Positions 34,802 through 44,466 are shown, counted from the first letter of the stretch. The stretch: 64,000 bases of DNA from PALSA-693 sp963780345 (GCA_963780345.1 CAWABU010000002.1:558001-622000); one strand, 5' to 3'. Program-made: numbers and translations. Notes: a model not told the origin generated them from the sequence alone.

Positions 34802-36604
34802 GTGTGTGGCCTGGCGGGAGTCGTCGGCGAAGTGAACGAGCACGACGTCGCACTCATTCACGCTATGACCGACGCTTTGCACCATCGAGGACCCGATGCG
34901 GGCGGAGTCGAAGCACTGGAAGGCGCGGTACTCGGCCATAGACGGCTGCGGATTATCGACCCGCGCCCCGAGGCCGACCAGCCGCTCACGGACGAGCGGC
35001 GGCGGTTTTGGCTCCTCTTCAACGGTGAGATCTACAACTTCCGAGAGTTGCGATCTCGCCTCGAGGCTATTGGGCATCATTTCGTTTCGGATTCCGACGG
35101 CGAAGTGATCGTCCATCTGACGGAGGAGCACGGCGATGACTTTCCACTGCAACTGCGCGGCATGTTCGCGATCGCCATCTGGGACAGCAAGGACAGGAGT
35201 CTCTTGCTCGTTCGCGACCGACTGGGAATCAAGCCGCTGTACTACGAGGCGACGGGCTCCCGGCTGGTGTTCTCCTCTGAGGCACATGCCCTGCCTGCTG
35301 CTCGGACGGGCATCGACGAGTTCGCCCTCGCCTGTTACCTCCACTTGGGATGGATACCGGGCCCCCGCACGGCATATCGGGGCGTCCTCGAGCTGCCGCC
35401 CGGTCATCGTCTGCGATGGCAGGCAGGCAAGGTCCGGGTGGACCGTTGGTATGAGCCAACTCCGACCAATCAGCGCACCAGCCCAGACCTATTGAACGGC
35501 GTCCTGACCGACGCCATCCGCCGCCATCTGGTGGCTGACGTCCCAGTGGGAATCTTTCTCTCCAGCGGTTTGGACTCGGCCGTCATCGCCACCCTCGCCG
35601 CGAGTGTGGTCAGCGACGTCACCGCGTACACCATCAGCCTCAACGACAGTCAGGACGAAACGAAGGGCGCGAAACAGTTGGCAGCGCGATTAGGCCTGCG
35701 ACACGACGTCGTGCCGGTGTCCGGGGCAGATGTGCTCTCGTCCATCGAGGATTTCATAATGGACATGGATCAGCCCACGGTTGACGGCCTCAACTCATGG
35801 CTGATCTCGCAAGGCGTACGCTCGCGGGGAGCAGTAGTGGCGCTTTCTGGTCTAGGTGGGGACGAGCTCTTCGCCGGGTATTCGACTTTTCGCCACGTCC
35901 CGAGGCTAGCCAGGATGCTCGGGCCGAGCACGCGGCTCCCAGAGAGCCTGCGTGGTGTCCCCAGCGCCCTGCTCGGACTGGCCAACCGGACTGCGCATAG
36001 CCGTGTTCGCCGAGCCCTGGACGCCGCGAGGCATCCAGATCAGGCCGCCTTCTACTCGGCGGTGCGCGGCCCGATGTGCCCGAGCGAGATCGAGCGGCTC
36101 CGCGGTGGGTGGGGTCGGGATCTTCGCCGGCGGCCGCCCATAATGACTGACACCAGATCGCCGTCCGTCCGGGATCTCGAGATCGAGCATTACCTGGCGA
36201 ACCAACTGCTGCGGGACACCGACGTCATGTCTATGGCGCACTCCCTCGAGGTGAGGGTGCCACTCCTCGACGACACGGTGGTCGCCGCCACCCAGGGGAA
36301 TACTGATGGGCTGCTCGACAAGAAGCTGCTCGCTGCATCGGTGGACCCAAAGCTCATATCGGTTGCCGCCTCCGCCAAACAGACCTTTACGTTGCCAGTC
36401 GAGGGGTGGCTCCGCGGACCGCTCCACGGGTGGGCGGGCGACATGCTCCAGGTCCTCGCCCGATCGGGACTGGGACTCGACAGCCGTGAGCTATGGGCTC
36501 TTTTTAGGGATTTCGAGCTTGGACGGGCAGGCTGGCGCGCCCTGTGGTCACTGTGCGTGCTCGGCGGATGGATGCGCCGACCGGGACGCCCTACCCCCCT
36601 TTGA
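34802..36604 (+). CDS. asparagine synthase (glutamine-hydrolysing)-like amidotransferase
   Basis: About 600 residues. The GTG at 34802 is chosen because it puts the catalytic nucleophile Cys at position 2 (M-C-GLAGVVG) after cleavage, as in AsnB. The glutaminase domain has HHRGPDAGG, FNGEIYNF and SDSDGEVI. The synthetase domain has the pyrophosphate loop FLSSGLDSAV, with Ser in place of the first Gly of SGGLDS, and SGLGGDELFAGY. It is shorter at the C-terminus than AsnB. Such genes in EPS loci probably amidate uronic acids of the polymer rather than make free asparagine. Confidence 0.92.
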   Translation: MCGLAGVVGEVNEHDVALIHAMTDALHHRGPDAGGVEALEGAVLGHRRLRIIDPRPEADQPLTDERRRFWLLFNGEIYNFRELRSRLEAIGHHFVSDSDGEVIVHLTEEHGDDFPLQLRGMFAIAIWDSKDRSLLLVRDRLGIKPLYYEATGSRLVFSSEAHALPAARTGIDEFALACYLHLGWIPGPRTAYRGVLELPPGHRLRWQAGKVRVDRWYEPTPTNQRTSPDLLNGVLTDAIRRHLVADVPVGIFLSSGLDSAVIATLAASVVSDVTAYTISLNDSQDETKGAKQLAARLGLRHDVVPVSGADVLSSIEDFIMDMDQPTVDGLNSWLISQGVRSRGAVVALSGLGGDELFAGYSTFRHVPRLARMLGPSTRLPESLRGVPSALLGLANRTAHSRVRRALDAARHPDQAAFYSAVRGPMCPSEIERLRGGWGRDLRRRPPIMTDTRSPSVRDLEIEHYLANQLLRDTDVMSMAHSLEVRVPLLDDTVVAATQGNTDGLLDKKLLAASVDPKLISVAASAKQTFTLPVEGWLRGPLHGWAGDMLQVLARSGLGLDSRELWALFRDFELGRAGWRALWSLCVLGGWMRRPGRPTPL

Positions 36605-36638
36605 TCCCGTTGCACCTCGTGGAGTATTATTTGAGACC

Positions 36639-38507
36639 ATGCGACCGATGGCGGAGGCCACCGAGCTCGGTCTTGCCGATTTCACACGCATCATTTGGCG
36701 ACACAAAGTCTCGATCGTGGCCGTTGCCATTCTGGCCGCTGCTGCAACTTTCGGCCTCGATACCCGGCGAACGAAGATCTTCGAGGCACGAGCCCAGGTG
36801 CTGCTCACGCCCACGCTTTCTCAGGCCGTATCATCGGCGAGCGGCACCGCCACGCCCCTCTCGGCGACGGATGTGGCGACAGACGCCAAGGTGATATCCA
36901 GCCCCGCCAATCAGCGGGCAGCCGCTGCCCTGATCAAGGTCCCCTCGGTTCCCCCCGCCTCTGTGAGCGAAGTCGCGACGACCAATGTGGTCAGGATCGC
37001 CGTGCAATCCGCCGATCCGGCTTTCGCCGTCGGGGCAGCCAACGCGTACGCACAGGCCTACATTTCGGGACAGCAGAATCAAGCGGTCAACAGCCTGGAG
37101 GCGGCCGCTACCCAGCTGTCGGCCAGGATAGCCGCCCTCACTCCCGAGGTCGCTACCATCCAACATCAGATTGCAGCCCTTACAGCACCGACTACGACCG
37201 CTTACGGCGCCCAGCCCTCTTCGCCAACCTCGAATCCGGCTGTTATTGCACTTGAAAACCAGCAGAACTCGCTCGTAGAACAGCAGACGACGCTGAGGGA
37301 ACAGGCAACTCAGTTGCAGGACACAGCTCAGCTTGCGGGTGGCGGCGGCCAGATCATCGGAGCGGCGACCCTCCCGGCCGTACTTGTCTCTCCTCATCGA
37401 GTTCGGGACACGGCGCTGGCCGGTGGCATCGGCTTGGTGTTGGGACTTGGCGTGGCCTTCCTGTGGGAGTTCCTCGATGACCGCATCCGGGGCGAGGAGG
37501 ACGTCGAAGCGGCCATGGAAGGTGTGCCCGCTCTCGGACTTATACCGACGGTCCCTGAATGGGTCTCGAGGCGCCGGGCCAAACGGGGTGGGCCCCACGT
37601 CATCGCCGAAGGCGCCTCAGCGACATCCCCCGCCGCGGAAGCTTACCGGAGTCTGCGCACCTCCATCCAGTTCCTCCGTCTTGACAAAGAGGTCCGTTCG
37701 ATCCTGGTCTCGAGCCCGTACAGCAACGAGGGCAAGACCACCACCGTGGCCAACCTGGCTGCGACTATGGCTCAGGTCGGTCACCGGATCGGGGTTGTCT
37801 CTTGTGACCTGCGCAAACCTGAACTGCATGCGGTTTTCGGTCTGACCAACGATACGGGTTTCACATCGGTGATTCTCGGGCAGACATCCCCAAGGAAGGC
37901 GCTACAACGGGTGGACGGCTACGACGACCTGTGGGTCATGCCAGCCGGGCCGGTGCCCCCGAATCCGTCGGAACTGCTTGCCAGCCGTCAGGCCCAGCGA
38001 CTCTTCAAGGTGCTTGCCGATCGGTTCGAGATCGTGCTCATTGATTCACCACCAGTGCTGCCGGTCACCGACGCGGCCATCCTGGCGGCCTACGCCGATG
38101 CCACGCTCATGGTCATCGCGGCAGGCAGTACTACAAAAAGGCAGGCTCGCCGCGCTGTCGAGATTCTGACTCAGGTGGATGCCGCCCCTGTGGGCGTGAT
38201 CGTCAACCGCATCCCTCACCGAGGTGGCACCTTCTACTACGGCTACGGCTACGGTTACCGATACGGCCACCGGTCCAGCGCCCGTATGGCTACCGCCAAA
38301 CCCGGCGTTAGGTTCGACGCAGACATCCGGGAGCCGGATGGGCCGGACGGGGATTGGGACCCTGTCAGCCACAGCAATGGAGCTGCCGCCTCCGCTCCCG
38401 TCGCATCGCGGCCTGCCAGCGCGAGCACCGACGATCCACCGAAATCGCCGACGGACAAGGGCCTTCCTGCTGACTGGTTCACGGAGGATTTCTTCGAGGA
38501 CCGCTGA
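36639..38507 (+). CDS. Wzz-type chain-length protein fused to BY-kinase
   Basis: About 622 residues. Two membrane helices (VSIVAVAILAAAATFGL near residue 20 and ALAGGIGLVLGLGVAFLW near 258) flank the extracytoplasmic coiled-coil part. The cytoplasmic kinase has Walker A SNEGKTTT, Walker A' VSCDLRKPE and Walker B IVLIDSPP. A tyrosine cluster (FYYGYGYGYRYG) provides autophosphorylation sites, and a 60-residue polar tail follows. It controls polymer length and export by phosphorylation cycles. ATG 36639 is preferred to an ATG 9 bases later. The phosphatase at 41750 is the likely partner. Confidence 0.94.
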   Translation: MRPMAEATELGLADFTRIIWRHKVSIVAVAILAAAATFGLDTRRTKIFEARAQVLLTPTLSQAVSSASGTATPLSATDVATDAKVISSPANQRAAAALIKVPSVPPASVSEVATTNVVRIAVQSADPAFAVGAANAYAQAYISGQQNQAVNSLEAAATQLSARIAALTPEVATIQHQIAALTAPTTTAYGAQPSSPTSNPAVIALENQQNSLVEQQTTLREQATQLQDTAQLAGGGGQIIGAATLPAVLVSPHRVRDTALAGGIGLVLGLGVAFLWEFLDDRIRGEEDVEAAMEGVPALGLIPTVPEWVSRRRAKRGGPHVIAEGASATSPAAEAYRSLRTSIQFLRLDKEVRSILVSSPYSNEGKTTTVANLAATMAQVGHRIGVVSCDLRKPELHAVFGLTNDTGFTSVILGQTSPRKALQRVDGYDDLWVMPAGPVPPNPSELLASRQAQRLFKVLADRFEIVLIDSPPVLPVTDAAILAAYADATLMVIAAGSTTKRQARRAVEILTQVDAAPVGVIVNRIPHRGGTFYYGYGYGYRYGHRSSARMATAKPGVRFDADIREPDGPDGDWDPVSHSNGAAASAPVASRPASASTDDPPKSPTDKGLPADWFTEDFFEDR

Positions 38508-38516
38508 CCTATACGC

Positions 38517-39083
38517 CTACGGCTGGGCCGAACTCCAAGACTTCCGTCGACGCCGCCTAGCTGTCAGCACCAGGAGACCACCAGCCCCGATGGCGACGGC
38601 CCCGGCCGCGGTAATACCGGCCACGTCGGCACCCGTGACCGGAAGAACTCCTGACGGGGCGACCGAAGCGGGCGAGGCGACCGCTAGGACGGTCACCCCG
38701 GCGGAAGCGGTGATGCTGGGATCGGCGATGTCGGTGGCGGTGACGACATGCGCTCCGGGCGCGGTACCGGCCGGGACCGTAAACACGCCTGAGCCCGTCC
38801 CGGCGGCGTCCGTTGTGACCGTTCCGAGGGTCACCGGGTCGCTGCGAAACACGATGGTGAAGGTCGCGTTGAAGACCGTCCCTCGCAGCGTTACGGTGAT
38901 TGTCCCGCCCGGGAAGACGGTATTGGGCGTAATGGTGATAGTGACGATCTCGCACGGCCCGTAGGGCGGGCAACTAGCCGCAAAGGGCATCGCCCGCGCC
39001 GACGTCGACAAAGCAACTGTCATCGCCATCACGCCCACGGCAACGACCGATGCGGCCAAGCACTTCATCACCCGTGCCACCAC
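38517..39083 (-). CDS. secreted LPXTG-anchored protein with Ig-like domain
   Basis: About 188 residues. A signal peptide (MKCLAASVVAVGVMAMTVALSTSARA) is followed by a short Cys pair (SCPPYGPC) and a beta-rich Ig-like domain with TPNTVFPGGTITVTL and GTVTTDAAGTGSGVFTVPAG. The C-terminus is a full sorting signal: LPVTG, a hydrophobic stretch and RRRRRK. Sortase would link it to the cell wall. GTG at 39083 has the better distance to the ggagg site than the ATG at 39089. It converges on the BY-kinase gene (9-base gap). No sortase gene is visible in the window. Confidence 0.85.
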   Translation of the reverse strand: MVARVMKCLAASVVAVGVMAMTVALSTSARAMPFAASCPPYGPCEIVTITITPNTVFPGGTITVTLRGTVFNATFTIVFRSDPVTLGTVTTDAAGTGSGVFTVPAGTAPGAHVVTATDIADPSITASAGVTVLAVASPASVAPSGVLPVTGADVAGITAAGAVAIGAGGLLVLTARRRRRKSWSSAQP

Positions 39084-39254
39084 TGCCATTCCTCCTCGCC
39101 GGAAGCCAACCGCGCACTTTCACGGATGGCGAGCGAACGGCCATGTACAGCATGCCTCGCCTTGGCGGCGCTGTCCAGTCTTCTTCCCGTCAGTCGCGCA
39201 GATCCCGGCGCACTTTCCGGCGTTAACACCGGTCGTCCTGGGACAAAGCCCAGG

Positions 39255-41054
39255 TCAGGCCCGTTGGTACCGCCAGATGTGCCGCTGGACGGCGTCGGAG
39301 CCCGCTGCCCAGTTCGTCGGCTGTCCGCCGGAGTCGGCCCAGCCGGCACCCGGTGTGACCGATACCGACATTGTGGGAGTACTGACCAGCGGCTGAAGGC
39401 GCAGGTCGATCCGGTAGGAAGGTCCGGGGTCGACGTGTCCCTCGAAAGCGAGAGTGACCGTCTCCGTGGTGTGGGCAGGGATGGTCACAAACATGCTGTA
39501 GGCGCGCACCCCCAATTCTGGTATCCAACCAGGACCCCCAACCTGCCGCCCGTCCACCTGGGCACCGACAGCGGTGAAAGGGCTGTATACCGAGAGCCAG
39601 GTATAGTTGCTCCCTAGCGCGAGGCCGCTGCCGCTATAGCTGCCGATGACCTGCTTGGGCAGGCCGTGGTCCGGGGCGGTGTTCTCCAGGCTAATAGTGA
39701 CGGTGGACGCCACCTTTCCATTCACCGGGTCGTAGTGGACGGAATCGACGACCCGCTCTTTCAAATATTCATCGATCTTGTTGTTGGCCGCGTTGGCGAC
39801 CGTGACCGCGAGCACGTCGGTGCCCGAGCCCGGCCGGGGAAAGGCGCCTTCGAGGCCGAGCCGCTCCAAGAGGGGCTGGTCGTCCGGGTGGCGAGACCAG
39901 AAGAGCAGCCGCCCCTGATGAGTTTGCGGCGACAGTGTCATCGCCAGGGTTTCAGGCGACGGCAAGGAGCCGGCCGCGAGCCGGTGGAACGCAACCGCCA
40001 GAGCAGACTGCAAAAAGTCGTGACGCTGGACATTGCTGATTGCGCTGGCCTGCGCGGTCGTGTACTGCCCGCTGAGCAGGACCTGGGCGGCATTTGCAGG
40101 CGTGAGCTGGGTATTCAGCCCTGGGACCGAGACCGGCCCGGTGAACGTGAGCAGCGCCGCCAGCGCATACGGGTCGAGCGCAAGCACGCCGTCGACCCGA
40201 TCACCACCCACTTCCTTGTACAGGCCGGCGATCTCGTCCCCGACGGTCGGAAAGTCCGGCGAGTAGGTAAGATCCTCGAAGTGGTCCTGAGGTTTGAACA
40301 CACCGTAGCGGGACAAATAGTCGGCCGGCCCAGTCAGGTGCAGCCCAGGTATCGGGTGCGCAGTTAGGTTGGTCGCCTGCCCCGAGCGGATCAGGGTGAC
40401 GTGGCCCCGATCGGCAGCCAACTCACCGTAGGCGCCGATGAAGCCATCAAGCCCGCGGGTCTCCGCCGGCGTCATGAAGGCCACGAAGTAGTGGCGGACC
40501 CCATCGGCGCCGAGCAGCGCCGGGGCGTCTTTCACGGCTAGAGCCGCCAGGTCGGCATACCGCCGGGCCTTGGCCAGCTCGGTTCCGAGTTGATCTCTGG
40601 GGTTCGCGAGTGGAGGGATCAGCCACGCAGAACTATCGCGTTGCACCACGGACTGCGTGGCCACGATCTGGGCGACAAGGGAGTTCACGAGAGCTTCGCG
40701 GGCTTGGAGGGCACGCAGGTCAATCTGGCCGTCGTGATAGCTGATCGTGTGGAAGTCGAGTGCACCTGCCTTCTTCGCAGTGCCGTTGGCCAGATCCCTC
40801 CCCGCGGAACTGATTTGGATGATCGCCCGCTGCTGCTGGGCGACGACTGGGACTAGGTAGGCGCCCAGGTTCCACCACTCAGCCGTTCGGTCGTGCGCAC
40901 GCCCTAGATCCGCGGCCGTCAGTTGCAGATCGGCCACTGCCACGGGAGCGTGACCACTGGCGATGTCGTTGAGCGCTTGGCGGGCCGCGTCCGTCCCGGC
41001 GCTCACAGAGGTCCTGGCCATGAGCGCGCTGACAGCGGCTGGAGCGGACAGCAC
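39255..41054 (-). CDS. DUF4012 domain protein, frameshifted near its N-terminus
   Basis: A large extracytoplasmic protein (599 residues from a GTG at 41054). Blocks such as AALAVKDAPALLGADGVRHY, FVAFMTPAETRGLDGFIGAY and GDRVDGVLALDPYALAALL are typical of DUF4012, which occurs beside EPS genes in actinobacteria and Chloroflexi. A basic region and helix (RRDERALTLGGAGALVGLAV) lie upstream in the same frame but without a good start. The preceding membrane part sits in another frame (41100-41583), so the true gene probably spans both. Function is unknown; association with polysaccharide anchoring is inference. Confidence 0.85.
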   Translation of the reverse strand: MLSAPAAVSALMARTSVSAGTDAARQALNDIASGHAPVAVADLQLTAADLGRAHDRTAEWWNLGAYLVPVVAQQQRAIIQISSAGRDLANGTAKKAGALDFHTISYHDGQIDLRALQAREALVNSLVAQIVATQSVVQRDSSAWLIPPLANPRDQLGTELAKARRYADLAALAVKDAPALLGADGVRHYFVAFMTPAETRGLDGFIGAYGELAADRGHVTLIRSGQATNLTAHPIPGLHLTGPADYLSRYGVFKPQDHFEDLTYSPDFPTVGDEIAGLYKEVGGDRVDGVLALDPYALAALLTFTGPVSVPGLNTQLTPANAAQVLLSGQYTTAQASAISNVQRHDFLQSALAVAFHRLAAGSLPSPETLAMTLSPQTHQGRLLFWSRHPDDQPLLERLGLEGAFPRPGSGTDVLAVTVANAANNKIDEYLKERVVDSVHYDPVNGKVASTVTISLENTAPDHGLPKQVIGSYSGSGLALGSNYTWLSVYSPFTAVGAQVDGRQVGGPGWIPELGVRAYSMFVTIPAHTTETVTLAFEGHVDPGPSYRIDLRLQPLVSTPTMSVSVTPGAGWADSGGQPTNWAAGSDAVQRHIWRYQRA

Positions 41055-41099
41055 GACAGCCAGTCCGACGAGGGCACCCGCCCCTCCGAGGGTGAGGGC

Positions 41100-41583
41100 G
41101 CGCTCGTCTCGACGGCAGGGTGCGCCACGCCGAGACCAGTACGAGAGCCACCGTTAGCGCGGCCACCAGGGCCGTCGCCCCGTGGAAGCCCAGCGGCGGC
41201 CAGCGCAAAATGACCTGGATGCTCACCGCGCCGATCATGGCTCCGACCCGCCGGTAGGACCGCGGTGCCAGGACGGCGGCGAAGGCTACGAATAGCACGA
41301 CCCCCGCGGCCACTGTCAGCCACCCTCGACTCATCACGACGGCCACCGTGGCAAGCAGCAGCAAGCTGGCCCGGCTGGCCGCGGCCGCCGCAAGTGTCAC
41401 CATTGCCGCTAACACGGCACCGTAGAGGGCGTCCAGCCCAGCTAATCCGGTGGGGTGGCAACCGGCAAGGGCGCCGCCTATGGCAGCCGCCGCCGTAAGT
41501 GCGGCGATCACGCATCGGGCGCGTCGCCGATGGTGCCCCTGTCGGTCCCGCGTCTCCGCTTCGGTGGCGATTGCTCTGCTCAC
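41100..41583 (-). pseudogene. N-terminal membrane part of the DUF4012 protein, out of frame
   Basis: From a GTG at 41583 this frame gives MSRAIATEAETRD and then four or five membrane helices (IAALTAAAAIGGALAGC, LLLLATVAVVMSRGWLTVA, VALTVALVLVSAWRTL). After LPSRRARP it turns into Arg-rich nonsense and the DUF4012 sense continues in the other frame with RRDERALTLGG. The junction lies near 41095-41120. A single base change would restore one polypeptide of about 775 residues. Alternatively it is a separate short membrane gene, but the 72-residue tail argues against this. Confidence 0.55.
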
Positions 41584-41749
41584 GTGAGCACGGGCGGACG
41601 GGTCGTGTGCGGCGGCATCCCTCTTCCTGCTGTGCGATTCTGCGCCATCGCCGTTCAGATAGGGACGAATCTATCGGTTGAGATTCCTCCCTGCTGGTCG
41701 CTCTTCTGACCGTACCCCGACTCATGTGCGGCTGCCCTACCGTCGGTGC

Positions 41750-42307
41750 ATGCGCGTGCTGGTGATCTGCTCGGCGAACCGCTGTCGGTCACCGATGGCG
41801 GCCGGGCTGCTCCGGCGGCGGCTCAACCTCGCCGAGATCGAGGCCGAGATCCTGTCGGCCGGATTTGGGCCAGGCGGCCTGCCGGCCCTCGACGAGGCTG
41901 CGGAGGTAATGCTCGAGGTAGGGGTCGATTTGCGGCCGCACCGGAGCCGGCGGGTAGGGGAAGCCGATTTGATCGCCTCTGACCTGATTATCGTCATGAC
42001 TCGCCAGCAGGCGATGGAGGTTGCGCTGCTCGATCCCCCGTCGTGGCCGCGTGCGTTCCCGATCGTAGACCTGGTTCGACGTGGCGCTCGCACCGGCCCG
42101 ATGGAAGCGAACGAGACCCTTCGGGACTGGGTCGCCCGGGTGCATGGAGGACGACAGCGCTCCGACCTGCTGGCTCTTCGCCGGAGCGACGACGTCGGCG
42201 ATCCTGCCGGATCGCCGGTGGCGGCTGTCAGGCGCACGCGGGATCTGCTCTCCACCCTGGTGGATGACTTCGTGCGCCTCATCTCGGCCGGCCCGGCTCG
42301 CGCTTGA
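41750..42307 (+). CDS. low-molecular-weight protein-tyrosine phosphatase
   Basis: A 185-residue phosphatase with the P-loop CSANRCRS (CX5RS) at residues 8-15, directly after MRVLVI. The Asp acid is probably in DDVGDPAGSP near residue 150. Wzb/PtpA enzymes of this class remove phosphate from the tyrosine cluster of BY-kinases and so reset EPS assembly. The start ATG at 41750 aligns with the family start; an upstream in-frame ATG at 41678 is not supported. It is somewhat longer than the usual 150 residues, with an insertion around residues 95-130. Confidence 0.9.
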   Translation: MRVLVICSANRCRSPMAAGLLRRRLNLAEIEAEILSAGFGPGGLPALDEAAEVMLEVGVDLRPHRSRRVGEADLIASDLIIVMTRQQAMEVALLDPPSWPRAFPIVDLVRRGARTGPMEANETLRDWVARVHGGRQRSDLLALRRSDDVGDPAGSPVAAVRRTRDLLSTLVDDFVRLISAGPARA

Positions 42308-42320
42308 CCGGCCCTGGCCT

Positions 42321-43019
42321 TCAGGAGTGGATTCGCCCAGCACCACGCGGATTACGGGACCGGAAGGGCAGGTCGAGCACCAGGAAGAGGGTTAGGGCGA
42401 TCCCGGCCGAGGACACGATGTACCAGGGCCAGGGACCGAGCAGGTTGAGGAGGCTCGACGACGGCGGCGGACGGCGGAGGTAGAGGTAGTCGCCGCCGGT
42501 CGCGGCGTCGAGGATGGCGCACAGGCCCGCGTAGGCAAAGCTGAGAAGGAAGACCCGCGCGACCGCTCCAGGTCGCGGGTAGATACGGAGACCCACGACC
42601 AGATAGAGCGCGGCGACGATGATTCCGAGGTGTTCTATTACGTAGTTATCGAAGGACAGATACGGGAAGGGCGTGTACTGGTCGGGCGTGATGACCGCCT
42701 GCAGAGTTCCAGCCAGTGCCCAGAACCAGGTCAGTTCCACAAGCACGGGGAGTTGCGTCCAGCACGCCATTGCCGCCACAAAGCAAGTGAAATCGCACAG
42801 GTCGAACGGGAGCGAGTTGAATCGGCTCCAGTCGTGGTGGATCAGAAACTGAAGCTGCCAGCTGAACTGTTCGCCGACGAGAATGACGGCCAGCGTCTTG
42901 CCCGCAACACGCGTCCACGGTCCCGGTCGCCAACGTGCGCCGACGCAGAGCGCCACCGCCATCAGGCCTGCGATCAAGATCGACAGACCGTAGGCGAGAG
43001 GCGAGACGCTGATGGTCAA
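42321..43019 (-). CDS. YwaF/TIGR02206-like integral membrane protein
   Basis: A 232-residue protein with six or seven helices. FNSLPFDLCDFTCFVAAMA carries the family's LPLHLCD-like motif, HHDWSRFNSLPF and FWALAGTLQAVITPD are typical, and LDAATGGDYLYLRRPP resembles the G-NYxYLxxKP region. A TTG start at 43019 overlaps the MFS stop by 4 bases (TTGA). The family's function is unknown. It is translated with the MFS transporter. Confidence 0.85.
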   Translation of the reverse strand: MTISVSPLAYGLSILIAGLMAVALCVGARWRPGPWTRVAGKTLAVILVGEQFSWQLQFLIHHDWSRFNSLPFDLCDFTCFVAAMACWTQLPVLVELTWFWALAGTLQAVITPDQYTPFPYLSFDNYVIEHLGIIVAALYLVVGLRIYPRPGAVARVFLLSFAYAGLCAILDAATGGDYLYLRRPPPSSSLLNLLGPWPWYIVSSAGIALTLFLVLDLPFRSRNPRGAGRIHS

Positions 43020-44362
43020 CGTTCGCCTTCGAATCGAAGCGATCGGACCTCGGCCTCCGCGGCCGCCGCGTCGACGTCAGTGCGTACCAGCAAGAGCAGC
43101 CCGACAACGAAGAGCACGACGAGCGAAAGTATGGCCTGGCGAAACGATCCAGTCACGTCGACAACCACGGTGAACAACAGCGGGGCTATGAAGGCCGTCC
43201 CCTGGCTGCAGACCTCATAGAGGGAGAAAAATGAGGCCTCGTGGCCGGTGGGGACCATCTGAGAGAACAGCGAGCGCGCCAGCGGCACGGTGATCCCGAG
43301 CGACACGCCGGTGACAATCCCGGCCACGACCGCTTCGGCCTTGTCGTGTACGCCGGCCCAGGCGTACACGATCACTCCCAGCCACACGATCAGGGTGACG
43401 ACCAGGACTCGCTGTGCTCCCAACCGGGCTGCCAGTCGACCGCCGAGCAGTGCACCGCCGAGGGCCACGAACTGAATAACCAGGATCAGTACCAGCAGGA
43501 ACGGCGTCGCCTTCGTGGTGCTGTCGTCGAACAGTTCATGGGTCAGGAAGATGGCTGACAGCGAGATCACGGCGGAGACGGCGTCGCCGAAGAAGAGATA
43601 AGCGAGTACGTAACGGGCCGTGTTGGGCATGCCGGATAGCAGGCGAAGGTCGTGCCGGAGCCGCCGCCAGGTCTGAGCGGGCGCAGCAGCCCGGCGGCGC
43701 TGGTGGGGCTGGAGTCTCCGCAACGAGAGCAGGCCGAAGGACAGCCACCATGCACCGCAGGCGACGAAGCACAGGCGTACCGCGCCTTCCTTCGTTAGGC
43801 CGACCGAATCGTGCAGCTCGACGATGGCCAGATTGATGGCGAGAATCACGCCACCACCGAAATAGCCGATGGCTGAACCCCGCGCTGATAGGCCATCCCG
43901 TTCGGATGGTCCGGCGATCTCCGGCAGCATGCCCTGCCACGCCAGGTCCGACACCCCTTCCGCCAGACTGCCGAGAACGAAAAGGGCGCCAGCCGCGAAC
44001 CAGGTCCAGCTGGTCGTCAGCCCAAGGGCGGCGCAGACGACTGACCCGCCAACGCACGCCTTCGTCAACCACCGCCGCTTGGTCGATCGGGCATCGATGT
44101 GGGCGCCGACCGCGGGCAACACGATCAGCTGGGCCACCGAGGCCACGGCGACCATGGCCGAAGGAAAGGCGTCGCCGCGAAGGACCAGCGGACCGACACC
44201 GATCACGACACCACGCGAGCCGACGGCTTGTTTGACCAGGCTCAGCATCCACGGCCCTATCAGCGCCGCGGCAACCGGCGTAGCCCACGCATGGTTGGCC
44301 CAGTTATAAAGGCACCACGCTCGAGCCAGGCTGTCGTCGGATTCCGGCTGGGCGGCGGACAC
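43016..44362 (-). CDS. MFS transporter, UMF1/Atg22-like
   Basis: About 448 residues with twelve predicted helices. The opening ARAWCLYNWANHAWATPVAAA is the UMF1 family signature (YDWANSAY in others), followed by the long loop and WLTKACVGGSVVCAALGL. SEGVSDLAWQGMLPEI-like and IGYFGGGVILAINLAIV segments match. The GTG at 44362 (SAAQPESDD) is preferred; the frame stays open to 44428. In fungi Atg22 exports amino acids from the vacuole; the bacterial substrate is unknown. Confidence 0.87.
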   Translation of the reverse strand: MSAAQPESDDSLARAWCLYNWANHAWATPVAAALIGPWMLSLVKQAVGSRGVVIGVGPLVLRGDAFPSAMVAVASVAQLIVLPAVGAHIDARSTKRRWLTKACVGGSVVCAALGLTTSWTWFAAGALFVLGSLAEGVSDLAWQGMLPEIAGPSERDGLSARGSAIGYFGGGVILAINLAIVELHDSVGLTKEGAVRLCFVACGAWWLSFGLLSLRRLQPHQRRRAAAPAQTWRRLRHDLRLLSGMPNTARYVLAYLFFGDAVSAVISLSAIFLTHELFDDSTTKATPFLLVLILVIQFVALGGALLGGRLAARLGAQRVLVVTLIVWLGVIVYAWAGVHDKAEAVVAGIVTGVSLGITVPLARSLFSQMVPTGHEASFFSLYEVCSQGTAFIAPLLFTVVVDVTGSFRQAILSLVVLFVVGLLLLVRTDVDAAAAEAEVRSLRFEGER

Positions 44363-44466
44363 AAGGCGAATCGTACCTACGGGCCAGCGGTGACATCGGA
44401 GGACGGTGCCGGACGATCCGGGCAGCAATCACACCGCTCACGGTCGCCGGTGACCTGGCGAGCAAG

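Noticed and set aside
34469..35407. 312-codon minus-strand frame
   Set aside because: Antisense to the glycosyltransferase/amidotransferase junction; no ribosome site or motif.
36306..36638. N-terminal extension of the BY-kinase
   Set aside because: It overlaps the amidotransferase gene in another frame and is Arg/Ser/Cys-rich; the Wzz start at 36639 fits the family.
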